A program made the position numbers and the translations under genes. A model generated the notes under the pieces. It ran no database searches. It saw nothing but the letters and a program-made list of their open reading frames with translations, and had not been told where the DNA came from. Shown piece after piece: positions 11,690-22,300 of a stretch of DNA of 64,000 nt; positions within the stretch are counted from its first letter, which is position 1, and each line of letters opens with the position of its first letter. Source of the stretch: Sclerodactyla briareus (Eukaryota; Echinodermata; Holothuroidea; Dendrochirotida; Sclerodactylidae); assembly GCA_026419785.1 (NCBI GenBank), contig JAODTK010003276.1:1-64000 (forward strand), written 5' to 3'.

Positions 11690-13960
11690 CTCAGCATGTC
11701 ATTTTCTACCAGAAAGCATAATAATTTAGATTCAGTTCTGAGGAGTGATCCAGGTTCCGTTGATAATGTAGAGAGCTTGGGTAGCTCGGTGCAAAGTGAT
11801 CACGATATTTTCGCTTTCAATGTGTCTCAATGTTCTTTCAATATCCCCAGAGTGTAAGCTTGTTCTTGTTCCTTGTTTCCGAAGGCCGATGTGGATGGAT
11901 TTCCAGGTGTTTTTTATTTAGCAAGTAGATTGGCATAATTGGTAAAAAGTCGAATGCTGTTGACCCTCTTGGACTGGTTTCATTGAAAAACGTTACGAGT
12001 TATGAAAAGTTTACGGTTCCTTGGAGGAAACGGTCGTCAGTAAGACAAGAGGCCTTCTTGGATGAAAAAGGAAGTTTTTTCTGGCCATCAAACGTAAGCG
12101 CAATTTATGGCGACTTTATATCGGTCTTCTGGGTTCGTGTCTGATCAGAGCATTTCAAAGCTTCACAAAGCTGTTCCACCGTTTTAGTTTCTGGTGGCTA
12201 AACTTGATTTCGAGAGGCAGATTGCCTCTAAAATCAAGGAGAATCCTCTTGCATTTTCCTCTTATGTGAGTGGGAAGCAGAAAGTTCAAGGACAGCCTTG
12301 GGCCTTTGAAATATATTCCCACTCGGGTATTAGTACAATTCGCGATAGCCAGGAGATGCTAAGGTTTCTTAATATTTACTTCTCGTCTGTTTTACTCATG
12401 AACTTGGATAATTTTGGTGACCTAGATGTCGGGGTTTTCTCCTCAGAGTATGGTAATATGGTGTGTTCCGTCTGGTTAGATAAGGCGAAACTGCAGAAGC
12501 TCAAAAGTGATAAAGCTACCTGGTCCTGACGGAGTTTATCCTTCTCTTACTACAAATCCTTGCCGACGAGTTGTACGTTCCACTAGCTAGCTTTATTTTC
12601 AATAAACTCAAGAAGGTATTGTTTCCGCGGATATTGGAGGAGAGTCAGTTTCTTCTTCTCCCTATTTCAAAAGGTAACGTTCTTATCCTTGTTATTACAG
12701 GCCAGTCAGTCCTACTATGTTGTCTGCAAAGGTAATGGAATCAATCAGTCGGATCATACTGGTTGGATTATTCAATGGGCTACTGATTAGAGATTCTTCT
12801 CAGCATGGGTTTAGGACGAATCGTTCGTGTTGACTATCTTCTTGAATTTATGGAAGATGTTACATGTTCTGTTTGACAACGCAATGCTGTTGATATACTT
12901 TCCTAACTTTCAGAAAGCTTTTGACAAGTTCCTCATGAGCGTCTCTTCATGCTCAAGTTGGAGATCTTTGGTATTGCGGGGAATGTCCTCACCAAGTGGA
13001 GTTCGGAGTGGCTTCATATGGCACACGAGTTGTCATAATGTCGGTCGTCTTCTTGGCAAAGTCACTAGTGGGTTCCCCAGGGATCGGTTCTTGGGCCGCT
13101 CCCTTTTTTCTGGCTATATTTGCGATCTGAAGGTCTGTTGATTCAAGGGTTAGAGTTCTCAGACCTACTAAGTTGGTATCGGGAGGTCGGTTCGAATGAT
13201 TATGCTGCCTATTGTGCAAGGGACTGGATATAATTCCACAATGTCTTCCGACTGGGCCAATGTTTTCTCAATGTCGAGAATTGCAAGTTATGCATGTTGG
13301 TTTTCACAATCCAACGCTTCCTCTTCAAGTTTGAATGGCCGAAATATTCAGGAGGTGAATTCAGAAAGATTTGGGTTTTGTTTTGCTTCTTATTTGAACC
13401 TTCCAAGCAGTGTGCAGACGCTGCTAGAAGAGGTAATTGATTCTTCTGGCTTGATGACGTCACTTATTTTCCTTGATAATGATATTGTTTCAGGCTGTTT
13501 AAGCCCGGTGAGACCCGCACCTAAGTTTTTCTGTACAAGTGTGGAATCCCAACTTTGCAAAAGACAAGCATGTAATTGAGAACTTTCAGCGTAGGGCAAC
13601 TAGAATGATTCACTGGTCTGAAAAATTATCTTACGCGAAAGATTAAGCGTCTCGGTCTATAACTACCATGGAGCTGGTGATGAATTCGGTGACTGATTCC
13701 AGGTTTTCAAAATTGTCCATCGGGACTCGATGGCCCTTCCTTCCACTACTTCTTGAATTTTCCCATGTTCTACTGCAAATAAGCCACTGTCCTCAAAAGC
13801 GTTCGTGGCAAACGCTGCAGAATGGACATTCGTCAATATTTCTCTCGCAGAGAGGATCATGAAGGGAATTGGCTTCCCTGAAATGTTTTTTGCTCTAAGA
13901 GTGTGATGCGTTCAAGAACAGTTTGATTTATTTGTCAGGAATCAAGGGCGTATTATTAGT
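11690..13960 (+). mobile_element. Non-LTR retrotransposon (LINE), endonuclease tail to 3' end, degraded
   Basis: The plus strand, read with frame changes, carries a jockey/CR1-type LINE from the end of the endonuclease (LGSSVQSDHDIF, about 11,778-11,813) through the linker, the reverse transcriptase and the post-RT tail. A further sequence of about 100 bp up to 14,090 may be 3' UTR. No poly(A) end is certain. The element is probably 5' truncated. The coding content is described under the pseudogene entry. The nearby antisense LINE fragment at 9.2-9.9 kb belongs to a different copy. Confidence 0.85.
12194..13925 (+). pseudogene. LINE reverse transcriptase, frameshifted
   Basis: The linker frame at 12,194-12,529 reads FERQIASKIKENPLAFSSYV and later FLNIYFSSVLL, the usual lead-in to LINE RT. 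Next comes a KATWS/PGPDGVYP-like junction near 12,515-12,540. RT motif A is at 12,905-12,928 and reads NFQKAFDK, where the family has DFQKAFDK, so the catalytic Asp codon is changed from GAC to AAC. The motif-B region at about 13,063-13,107 reads SGFPRDRFLGRSLF, where the family has SGVPQGSVLGPLLF. After more frame changes come the NVENCK segment (about 13,270) and the tail QRIMKEGNWLPEMFFA (about 13,845-13,893). The lost Asp, the altered motif B and many indels make it inactive. Confidence 0.8.
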
Positions 13961-14398
13961 CGAGTTTTGGTTCATTTTCTTTCCTGGGGTGTGTGGCTTC
14001 GGGGTCGTTTTGAGGACTTATTTCCTTCCTGACCTTATTCACGAACTAACTAAATCTAATAGAACAGGTGAAAAGAGGACATAGGCCTATCAAAACCAAC
14101 ACGCCCCAAATTGGAGGCTCTAGCCTGTTGCCTAGTTGAGATATTCCAATTTTCCCATACTTTTAAGAAATTTGGAGGATCTATATGACATCAGGCATGG
14201 GCCCCTGGACTCCTTACCAGTAAAATCCTCCATTTGCGCAAAAAATCAAATAGGGATCCAGCTTAGCAAAGATGACATCATTTTTCATGTTTTGTTTTTG
14301 TGAACGATTTTGTAAGTTTTAATTTGGATCCCATCTATTCGTTTGATACAAGATTTCAAAGTGCATTTTTCAACATTGACTTTAGGGACCGTCCTCCG

Positions 14399-14620
14399 CG
14401 TAATAATAAATAATAATAATAACTAATAATAATAATAATAATAATAATATAATAATAATAAATAATAATATAATAATAATAATCATAATAATAATAAAAT
14501 AATAAATAACATTTATATAGCGCGCCAACATCCATAGGAAACCATTCGCAGTGCGCTTGTTCCAAGAGTATGCCTTGAAAAATAAATCGTCTTAAGCTTG
14601 CTTCCATAAATTACGGAAAA
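14399..14620 (+). repeat. (TAA)n microsatellite joined to an interspersed repeat end
   Basis: About 110 bp of imperfect TAA repeats (14,400-14,509) run directly into ACATTTATATAGCGCG and CCATAGGAAACCATTCGC. I recall this arrangement, an A/T trinucleotide tail attached to TTTATATAGCGC, as common in dispersed repeats of marine invertebrates. An 83-codon minus-strand frame rich in Tyr and Ile is a translation of the microsatellite and not a gene. Confidence 0.6.
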
Positions 14621-15215
14621 CCGCATGATAAATTATAAGAGGCTAGATAATATTAGCTTGAGAAAAAACTGAATGCCCAGTCCAAACCCGAAGTTCATAG
14701 ACTTTCCGTCGGAGTTTGTGCATGTGTATTGTCAAGTTGAAAAGCATCCCTCTGGCCATAATAATTATGTCATACTTGCACAACCTGCGAACATTCTTTG
14801 TTTTTCTATTAAAATTCACTGAGCATTAAATTCACTTCGAAAAGTATTCATTCACGGAGAGGATTGCTGTAGTGGGTGGGTAGGTTTTGACAGTTACTTT
14901 TGTTGAGAGAAAGACACAGAACTTTTGTCAAATGTTTGACTTATCCAACGAAAATGTAAAACAATGAATTCATGACATACTTCCCGGTCAAGTGTCCAAG
15001 TGCATTATTGTCTGCCATGAGTATTCTCCCCCTTTTTCTGGCATAATGGCCCACTTTGAGTCCATTACCTCCACGTAACGTCGTATTGAAAATGGGATTG
15101 GACCTATGGATCCAGTTTTCCATTCTCCACTTGTAGTCGAGCCTGCATTGTCCCTTTAACGTTTTAGGTGCCGATTTTAGTTGTAACGAGAAGCTCGTTT
15201 CCACAAGGTCGGAGC
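14621..15215. other. Region without recognisable genes
   Basis: No repeat partner or convincing coding sequence found. The minus-strand frame at 14,941-15,204 (87 codons) shows no family I recognise. Confidence 0.4.
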
Positions 15216-16316
15216 GGAACCGAGCAGTGTGTTTGAGGCCTCGATGCCAGCCTCGGCCTCGAGGCCCCGTTTTTGCCGGCCCGAAGGCTGCGGCCTCGTG
15301 GCTTCCGGCCTCGGGTTTTGGCCGAGGCCGTGTCGAGCGGAAATACTTTTCTGGCTAGTAAAGAAAAATCTATGTCAACAAATGGATCTTTTGTTTCGAA
15401 TTACCGGCGACAACTTAACTAACGTAGCATACTCGGTATCACCAGGACCAATTCACAGACTGCGATAGAATGTAAACTGACGCTGCACTCGCCCGCCGTG
15501 CGCCATGCAGTCCCCAGTGAGTGCAGAGTGGCCGGCTGCTTATGCAGCTAGCTGCCAGATACAATTACAGTGCTGAATGTACTTGCACTGCACAGTGCAT
15601 ATCGCATAAAACGCATATGTTACTAGCTTTGTGTCCATGCACGGTGAATCCTGCACCGGCGCGGCCCATGTGAACCCTCACTCACTCAGAGAGGCCCACA
15701 TGCCCGGAAGGCTAGGCCAACAATCCCCGCCAAAATAGATGGAACAAAACTGCACGTACTGCAAAAGCCCCCGTGACCCCCCGATGCAATTAGTGTCATT
15801 CTATCCTAGAAGCATTTCCCCAACATTGAACGGGAGGGGGTCGGTTTGCATGGCCTCCGGCCAACTTGACCGTCCCAGCTCCAATACGGTATCTCGAAAG
15901 GATTTGTGCCCACAAGTTTGGGCGGATTGTAGTTTTTGTAGGTAAGCAGTGATGATAGAGGTCGAAGATGATCGTCCCTCGTATGTCGTAGTGGAGTTGC
16001 AAGTGAATCTAGTCTCCATGCATACACTGTGCCCAAGCGGGACTACAAAAATACAAAGATGTAGTCTGTGCTGCAGATTGTGGAATGTATCTATATTTAC
16101 ATATAAACCTCACATTATATTTGTCAGGGACATTGGCACAGTCCTGGCCTAAACGTTACTGCGAGCAGTGCTTGAAATGCAATTGTATTTAAAATATTAT
16201 TTAAACACTATTTAGTTTTATCTGTCAATTAGCCTAATGGACACGGTATCATCCATCACACCAAATATTTTTGCTTCCCTTGACTTCAGTCAAGGAATTT
16301 ATGCGTCAACGACAGC

Positions 16317-16388
16317 TGTGTGTGTGTGTGTGTGTGTGTGTGTGGTGTGCGTGTGTGTGTGTGTGCGTGTGTTGTGTGTGTGTGCGCG
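16317..16388. repeat. (GT)n microsatellite
   Basis: About 70 bp of GT repeats with a few GC and GG interruptions, ending in GCGCGCCGCGCC. Confidence 0.95.
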
Positions 16389-16959
16389 CCGCGCCTGGCT
16401 TGTTACACGTTAACTAACCTCGACCCCATCTTAGTGGGTCAGCGTCAACTTGGTGTGGGTTCCACGTGTTGAATACATGATCCCTATGTTTTGGTTTCAG
16501 GTTAAAAGGGTCATCTGGAGGTCATGAACTTCAAGGCAAGCAATGAATCAACTAAGCCTTTTGGCTTTTGGTTTGGTTTTTGTCGTTGTTGAGCTACGGT
16601 AATTTTGGTATTTAAAATCTTTTCTTAGCATACTAAATATCTGAGGTGAATGGTGCAGGTAACTGAATAGGACCATTAAAACATTGATACTGTTCACCGT
16701 TTTCCCTACACTGGTAAAACAACACCCCTCATGTAAAACCTGTGGGTGGCAAAAGCCTATGTCATGCCGGTAAATGGTTTCATCTGCCTTGAGGTGTGTG
16801 GTAATTTGATGAGGAGTATAACCTTTATAGCCTCTCACAGCAGTAACCTTTTTACAACAGCATTCATTCAGTACTGACTATCAAGTCAAAGATGTTGCAT
16901 AACTTTGTGTTTGTTTCCAATTCGCATTTTTGGACTTTAACTTTTTTTTCTCCATATAT

Positions 16960-17130
16960 TAAAGGGGAACTCCAGGCAAAGGTATGTTTCCTTGATTTCT
17001 AATATTTTTCATACCTTCCTAACGGTGTTTTTGATGGACTTGAAAGACCTCCAGTTTATCCATTGTCAACAGTGGAATTAAAAAGTTCCCCCTTGGTTGC
17101 ATAGTCATCACAGCGCGGTACGTACAGCCC
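16960..17130. repeat. Probable interspersed repeat segment (GGGGAACTCCAGGCAAAG type)
   Basis: The stretch beginning AAAGGGGAACTCCAGGCAAA is of a kind I associate with high-copy animal repeats. No second copy is in this window, so this rests on recollection only. It lies inside the candidate hAT-like element. Confidence 0.25.
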
Positions 17131-17212
17131 ATTATTGCACAACTTTTCATTCCCCCCAATAATATCGTGACGAGTCAACGCCCAAGCAACCAGCATAGCC
17201 TCAGTGTGTGCT

Positions 17213-17232
17213 TGTACGTACGTACGTACGTG
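17213..17232. repeat. (GTAC)n short tandem repeat
   Basis: Four to five perfect GTAC units, self-complementary. Confidence 0.85.
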
Positions 17233-18245
17233 AGTTAGCGCTCAGCGCCCCAGAAGTAGCAGAACGCCAGTTCATATAATAATTCTTCCAAACAAGATAC
17301 TGTTAATTGAGAACATTGTATGCATAATTCCACTGGTGGGACAGTCTCCATCTCATCTGTTGAAGTTGTGGCCTACACCGATTAGAAAATATCACCAGAA
17401 GCATAAATTGCTCACTCGCCACAATCTTTCGAACTGCTCGATTCCGACGTTAGACACAAAGTCTATTAGAGAGGCCCATTGACTTAGCTGTATGTGGAGA
17501 TCCCACTGTACAATTCTCATTGACCAGTCGTCATAGAAGGCGCATAATCTAATTGGTCATTTAATCATGTGATGACTGCCTTTGTTTTGGTCAGATTGAT
17601 TTATGTCGGCAAAACCAGTCATTTTGTTCGTATTTTTCGACAAGAAATTGGAACAAACTGCTAATTTAGAAAGGGAAGGGGTAGTACAGAATATAAAGTA
17701 TGATTGTTTTTCGACGAAGCCATGCTAAAACTTCGACTGACGTGATCAAATAACAGTTCGAGAGGACTGGTATATAACCATGTTATCGTCGTTATTCGTT
17801 AGATAGCAGTCTGGGTCGCCGCTTACGTCACAATCTAGAGGATCCAATAGTCACCTAAATGGCGCTTTGCACAGTAGGCTGTGTTATGGCACATTGCCAA
17901 AGGCTGGGAAGTTTGATCTCGGTGTTTGGATCTTGGAGGGGGGTCGTTCGGAGCGCTCAAAATACGGAGGGAAGTGGTTTGAAAATATCAGACAAGTAGG
18001 GGAGCATGTCTCTTGCTGGGTTTCCCCTTTATCATAATGACGCAGCTGTAGCCATGGGAATACAACCAAACAATTTATGTTTTTGAACACTGGTAATTTA
18101 ACATTTCAATGCCTAGAATATTATGACCCGCCTCGGCCGCGGCCTCGGAAGGTGGTGGTCTCTGGCCTCGGCCTCCGAGGGTTCGGCTCGGCTTCGGCCT
18201 TGGCCTCGGATGCAGCGGCCCTCGACTACAACACTGGCAACCGAG

Positions 18246-18929
18246 AATGACTGGCGACCGAAGGATCGAAGATTCCATCGGCGGAAGTGTAGAAGAACTG
18301 TAGTAGTATCTTAGTGCCCGTCAGTCCTCTGCGTTGATCATATTACGCGGCTGCGATACGAGGTGCCAACCATGAAGAGCTTATACGTCAACAAATTTAA
18401 CTTATTCCGTAGAGAATCAGTGTATAGTCGTTTGTAGATGGGCGTTATGTGACAAATCTTCTGGAAGCCGGGTGATTATACGAGTGTAGTATTCTGGGTA
18501 GTTTGGAAGAAGCTTTATTTGGTATTCAGGCGCCGTACCATCTAAGAATGTCCCATGATCCAATTTCGCGGACAATGCGGACATGGACTGCGTGAATGAC
18601 ACTCACGATGGATCGAATTGACCTTTAAATTTGGTTCGAACAAGTAGTCCCCTCCCCAGTTTCGTTCAATCTGACCAAGTTTGAAAATCGCCTCAATTCT
18701 GAAATTTGACCCACGATGACCTTGAATGACCTCCACTTTTCGGGATCACTATAGTCCATGTCGCGGGATTAATGAATACTACGATGCGCTACTATGCGTA
18801 ATATCACATGTCGCATCGTGGTTTGGAAACGACGTATAGATCGTGTTTTTTTGCAACATCCTGATCGTACCCAAATCATTTCCCCCCCGAAAAATCGTAT
18901 GTTTTTGCCCGAGGGCTCGCCGACAGGGT
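18246..18929. other. Region without recognisable genes
   Basis: Nothing identifiable. Short frames on both strands have no recognisable domain. Confidence 0.4.
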
Positions 18930-19575
18930 TGTATATACATCAAATTCCGGGGGGGGGGGGGGGTGGGGGGAAAGGGGGTGGTGATCATTTCGAGATCGCC
19001 AAGAGTTTTCGTGAGCCCGATTCTTATCATCGTTTGTAACGAGAGGTGGCGCAATGCGTCTGACTGGTGGGAGGTGCTCTGGGTCCCGACTGTGGTGGCC
19101 ACCGTTTTCGTTAGTGATCTTGTTGAAAGACTGATCTGGGGAGGGTCTAAAGGGCGGGGTGTGCCCCCTCCCCATTGGAAATTTTGTGAAAAACCTGAAC
19201 CCCTCAACCAAAATGGTGCTATCCCTATTACTTTTCTCTAGATGATTACCTATTAGAATATTCCTTTTTTCTGCGCAACATTTGTTCCCGACTACGTAAC
19301 TGTTTGTTGATAATTGTGTCAAAACGGTCTGTAAACTAGACACCTACATGAATCCCTGTGCACTCAATTATTGGTTATCAGCTCAAGATCACTAGATTGC
19401 TGTACGCTGGGTTGGAGTTATGACACGTGATTTTTCAAGTGCTTGAACCTAAAGTCACATAATGATGACTGGTACATGGAAGACTGATGAGGCATTGGCA
19501 TTCACATCATGTTTTTCATCGCCCAGAGCTGATACCGAGATTTAATAATTGGATCCGATGGGGCTGACACGTGCA
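18930..19575 (+). repeat. Dispersed repeat family R2, copy 1
   Basis: Aligns in the same orientation with 44,530-45,085. Both copies start with a long G run (18,949-18,963 and 44,537-44,550). Both then share, in order, CCCCTCC plus TTGGAAATT, AAAATGGTGC, ATTACCTATTA, CCCGACTACGTA, GTGTCAAAACG, TTGGTTATCA, TACATGGAAG, CAGAGCTGATACCG and TTTAATAATTG. It is noncoding. Opposing frames of 132-155 codons over the G run are composition artefacts. Confidence 0.8.
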
Positions 19576-19754
19576 CCGTGTCCAATCATAGTTACAAATC
19601 AATTTCCCTGCACTCCTCGGACGCGCAAACGCACCTATTTTTTTATTTTTTCCTCTTCCTTTTCGCCCGACGTATCTCCGCTTTGCTCCCGACGGGGTCT
19701 GGATTTGGGATTACGGAAACTTATTGGGGATTACATACACCCTATCATTGTTGA

Positions 19755-19910
19755 CTAGGGATCGGATTAACACAGCCTGTAGAGCTCCGGACTGCATTTA
19801 CTTGGAAAGGATTGTTGAGTTTGAATCCCATGCACTGCGATCAGCTTTTTCCAGTTGTGTCATTGGGCAGGCACTTCGTCCTCCGATGCCAAGTACCATT
19901 GCGGCCAGCA
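19755..19910 (+). repeat. tRNA-derived SINE-like unit 1
   Basis: Contains a box-A-like TAACACAGCCTGTAGAGC (19,768-19,785) and a box-B-like GAGTTTGAATCCC (19,818-19,830), followed by a body beginning near TTTCCAGTTGTGTCATTGGG. The box spacing fits a tRNA-derived polymerase III promoter. Confidence 0.45.
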
Positions 19911-20034
19911 ACTTACTCACTCGAGTTTTGGTTCGGATCCAATGATCGACAGATCGGCTAATTCTGTGGGAACGCCTTTTGAGAAGGTCTAATGAAGTTG
20001 AAGCCGCTGTTACAGGTATAACGATACTGTTTTT

Positions 20035-20230
20035 GAAGATAGGATAAGCTGATCGGCTGGCTCCATAACCGCCGCTCGGAGGTTGTGAGTTCAGAGCGCA
20101 CAGGCTGATCAACATTTCCGGTGTGTCCCTGGGCAGTGTCATTTGTCGAGTATATTGCTCCACCCCAACCAGACGATAAATTGGGACTTGTGAAGAATCC
20201 TGAGTAGGCTACAATACCCTTGCTTGTGAT
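20035..20230 (+). repeat. tRNA-derived SINE-like unit 2
   Basis: A tRNA-like head (GCTGATCGGCTGGCTCC, then GAGGTTGTGAGTTCAGAG) is followed by a body that aligns with the unit just upstream (TTTCC...TGTGTC..TGGGCAG). It continues into CCACCCCAACCAGACGATAA then ATTGGGAC, a pattern I recall from SINE bodies in deuterostomes. It is diverged and probably inactive. Confidence 0.5.
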
Positions 20231-20375
20231 TGCAGCAAATTTACTCCCTGAGATTGTGGGAGAGCGTACCGTTTCCAACGATCGCGCTGTTATGTGGCTA
20301 ATGACGCTGTTGAAACTCTATAACAGGCACTCGATATTTTGGTTTTTATAGAAAAAAGGAAAAAAGAATTGTGCA

Positions 20376-20395
20376 ATATATATATATATATATAT
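20376..20395. repeat. (AT)n microsatellite
   Basis: About 20 bp of uninterrupted AT units. Confidence 0.9.
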
Positions 20396-21135
20396 TACAA
20401 ATTTTACCCCGTGAGCACGGTAGCTCGACACCTCCCATAGGTGGATCGGCTCAAGAGGGCAGTCAGCTACTGGCCAACTGAATGTCAAGCCTAACTGAAT
20501 CCAGTTTTAGATAATTTGTCCCGGTATAAATCGGCATTCTGCCGGTCCTCTCACCAGGTTGTCAACAGTGTCTAGTTTTATCCATGGTTTAATTATTTGA
20601 ACTCGACTTCCCACACTTCAATTAGGTCTTACTAATTATTGCCCACATACAATAACCTATTGTGTGTTATCACCAGTCATATGCTCACGTGGTGAAATCA
20701 TGATAGATCGCGAGTGTGCAACGCCCCATCGTGACGAATCGCTTCCCCGCTAAATTCGCATGTTTTTGCCAGTGAAGGTCGCCGATCAGATGCGGTTGTA
20801 TCGTGATCCGCATCGGGCAATGTTCGTCAGCGGGCACATCAGACAGTATAGGCACTGATGGCTCTTCATAGACGCGCCCACTACCCTCACCCACCTACAA
20901 AACCGGATGTGTTTTGGCTTCCTCAACTCAGCAATTAATAGCCCAAACTAAATCAACACAGTGACCACCAACGAGCGCAATCGATTCCTGTTAGCAGCCG
21001 GCGACGGAGACACTATAATGTGGTTCCATTCAATATAGGACAAATATTTTTCAGCCTGCCTCTTTTCGACACCTTATTGAGAGGTGACCTCTGAGTGGCT
21101 TCAACAGTTTATGGTCCATTGATGCCAACTCTGTG
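20396..21135. other. Region without recognisable genes
   Basis: No gene or shared repeat seen. Confidence 0.4.
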
Positions 21136-21139
21136 GTTC

Positions 21140-21455
21140 ACCTAATTTATTGGCAGCAATACTACTTGATAAAATAATCCTTTACTGACATAATGTCTTG
21201 CAGCAATACTTGACCATAACCTTTCCTGTACTGACCTAATTTTACGAGCAATACTTGATAAATAACCTTTACTTGAACGCTAATTTTTTGTCAGCAATAC
21301 TTGGTAAAAAACCTTTACTGACCTAATTTTATATTTGCGATTATTTCGATAAAATAACCTTTGCTGAACCTAATTTTATTGTACAATACTTGAGAAAATC
21401 AACCTTACTGAACCTAATTTCATTGCAGCAATACTGTAAAAATACCTTTTGAACC
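21140..21455 (+). repeat. ~45 bp minisatellite, about seven copies
   Basis: The monomer resembles CAGCAATACTTGATAAAA, then TAACCTTTACTGACC, then TAATTTTATTG. CAATAC anchors recur about every 40-50 bp from about 21,157 to 21,432. Copies differ by small indels. It is A+T-rich and noncoding. Confidence 0.85.
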
Positions 21456-21689
21456 TAATGACTGAAGTTTTTTTGTCACTACTTCAGAACACATTCGGTC
21501 TGCGAAAATTGAACTGATATCTCCACCCCGCAGTGAAGTCGAGATTTCAAATGAACCCAACCTTTTACGAGTCGAGAACTATTGGGAACCCGTGAATATA
21601 TTTTTGATCCTGTGAATATAAATAATCAGATTTTCATGATTATTTATCTCCCTATTTTCTGGAAATATGGTTGGGTTTGGAGAAATATA

Positions 21690-22300
21690 GGTTAGAATCC
21701 GGGGCGTCGGGAACTTTTTCGAAAAGTTGGTGGGGTCGGGGGGACACTCGAATGCAATTACCATCTAAGCGGAGCGCCACCGGTTGGCGCGGAGCGACCT
21801 AACATCGAACATTTCAGCTTTCCATCCCCTCCGATCGACGGAACGGCACTTGCATGCTCAATATCCCCCACTACCTGTGTGATTTGAGGAAACAATAAAA
21901 AAGTTGTCCATTGTGCATACTAAGATGATTTATCGAGTGTCACACATGTAGTTTTTTTACTACCTTTTCATAATACTCTGGGCTTTGTTTGCGTCTACCA
22001 GGGGTCTACGTGGTCTCTGGTGGGATCGCAGGGGAACGCTATAGGCGAACGGAACCACTTCCATTTGAGAGCTGAAAATTTGTACCCGAACTTTACAAGT
22101 CGGTGCATCGAAACATGTCAACGCGGCGCGCGAAAAAAAATGCTGTTTTTCCGGCATTCAATCGAAAAAGACGGCCAAATTCAGGCATTTTTTTCCCTTG
22201 CTCTTTTCCTCCAAAGTTTCCAATTTTTGCCCCGACTTTTTAATTCTCCATTTTTTTTTTTTTTGGGGGGGGAGCAATCTGCCCCAAGGCTTCTAAATTT
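21690..22300 (+). repeat. Dispersed repeat family R3, related copy
   Basis: Carries CATCTAAGCGG, then the palindrome GCGCCACCGGTTGGCGC (21,774-21,790), and about 350 bp on GCGGCGCGCGAAAAAAAA (22,123-22,140). The same two landmarks in the same order occur in the copies at 45.1-45.8 kb. It ends in a T-run and G-run at about 22,250-22,273. Confidence 0.65.

Larger units (their letters stand above)
15225..18236. mobile_element. Candidate hAT-like non-autonomous DNA transposon (~3.0 kb)
   Basis: The left end begins CAGTGTGTTTGAGGCC (15,225). The right end, on the minus strand, begins CAGTGTTGTAGTCGAG (18,236 backwards). CAGTGTT-type ends are typical of hAT elements. Both ends continue into GGCCTCGGCCTCG-rich subterminal sequence (15,237-15,335 and 18,127-18,222). 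The flanks are GGAACCGAG (15,216-15,224) and GCAACCGAG (18,237-18,245), close to the 8-bp target duplication expected of hAT, apart from one base. No transposase frame is visible inside, so it would depend on a transposase from elsewhere. The alternative is two separate short copies of one GGCCTCGG-rich MITE. Confidence 0.45.

Noticed and set aside
14356..14607. 83-codon minus-strand frame rich in Tyr and Ile
   Set aside because: It is a translation of the TAA microsatellite.
18779..19343. Overlapping 132-155 codon frames on both strands
   Set aside because: They cross a 15-base G run and lie inside dispersed repeat R2. The second R2 copy does not keep them open.
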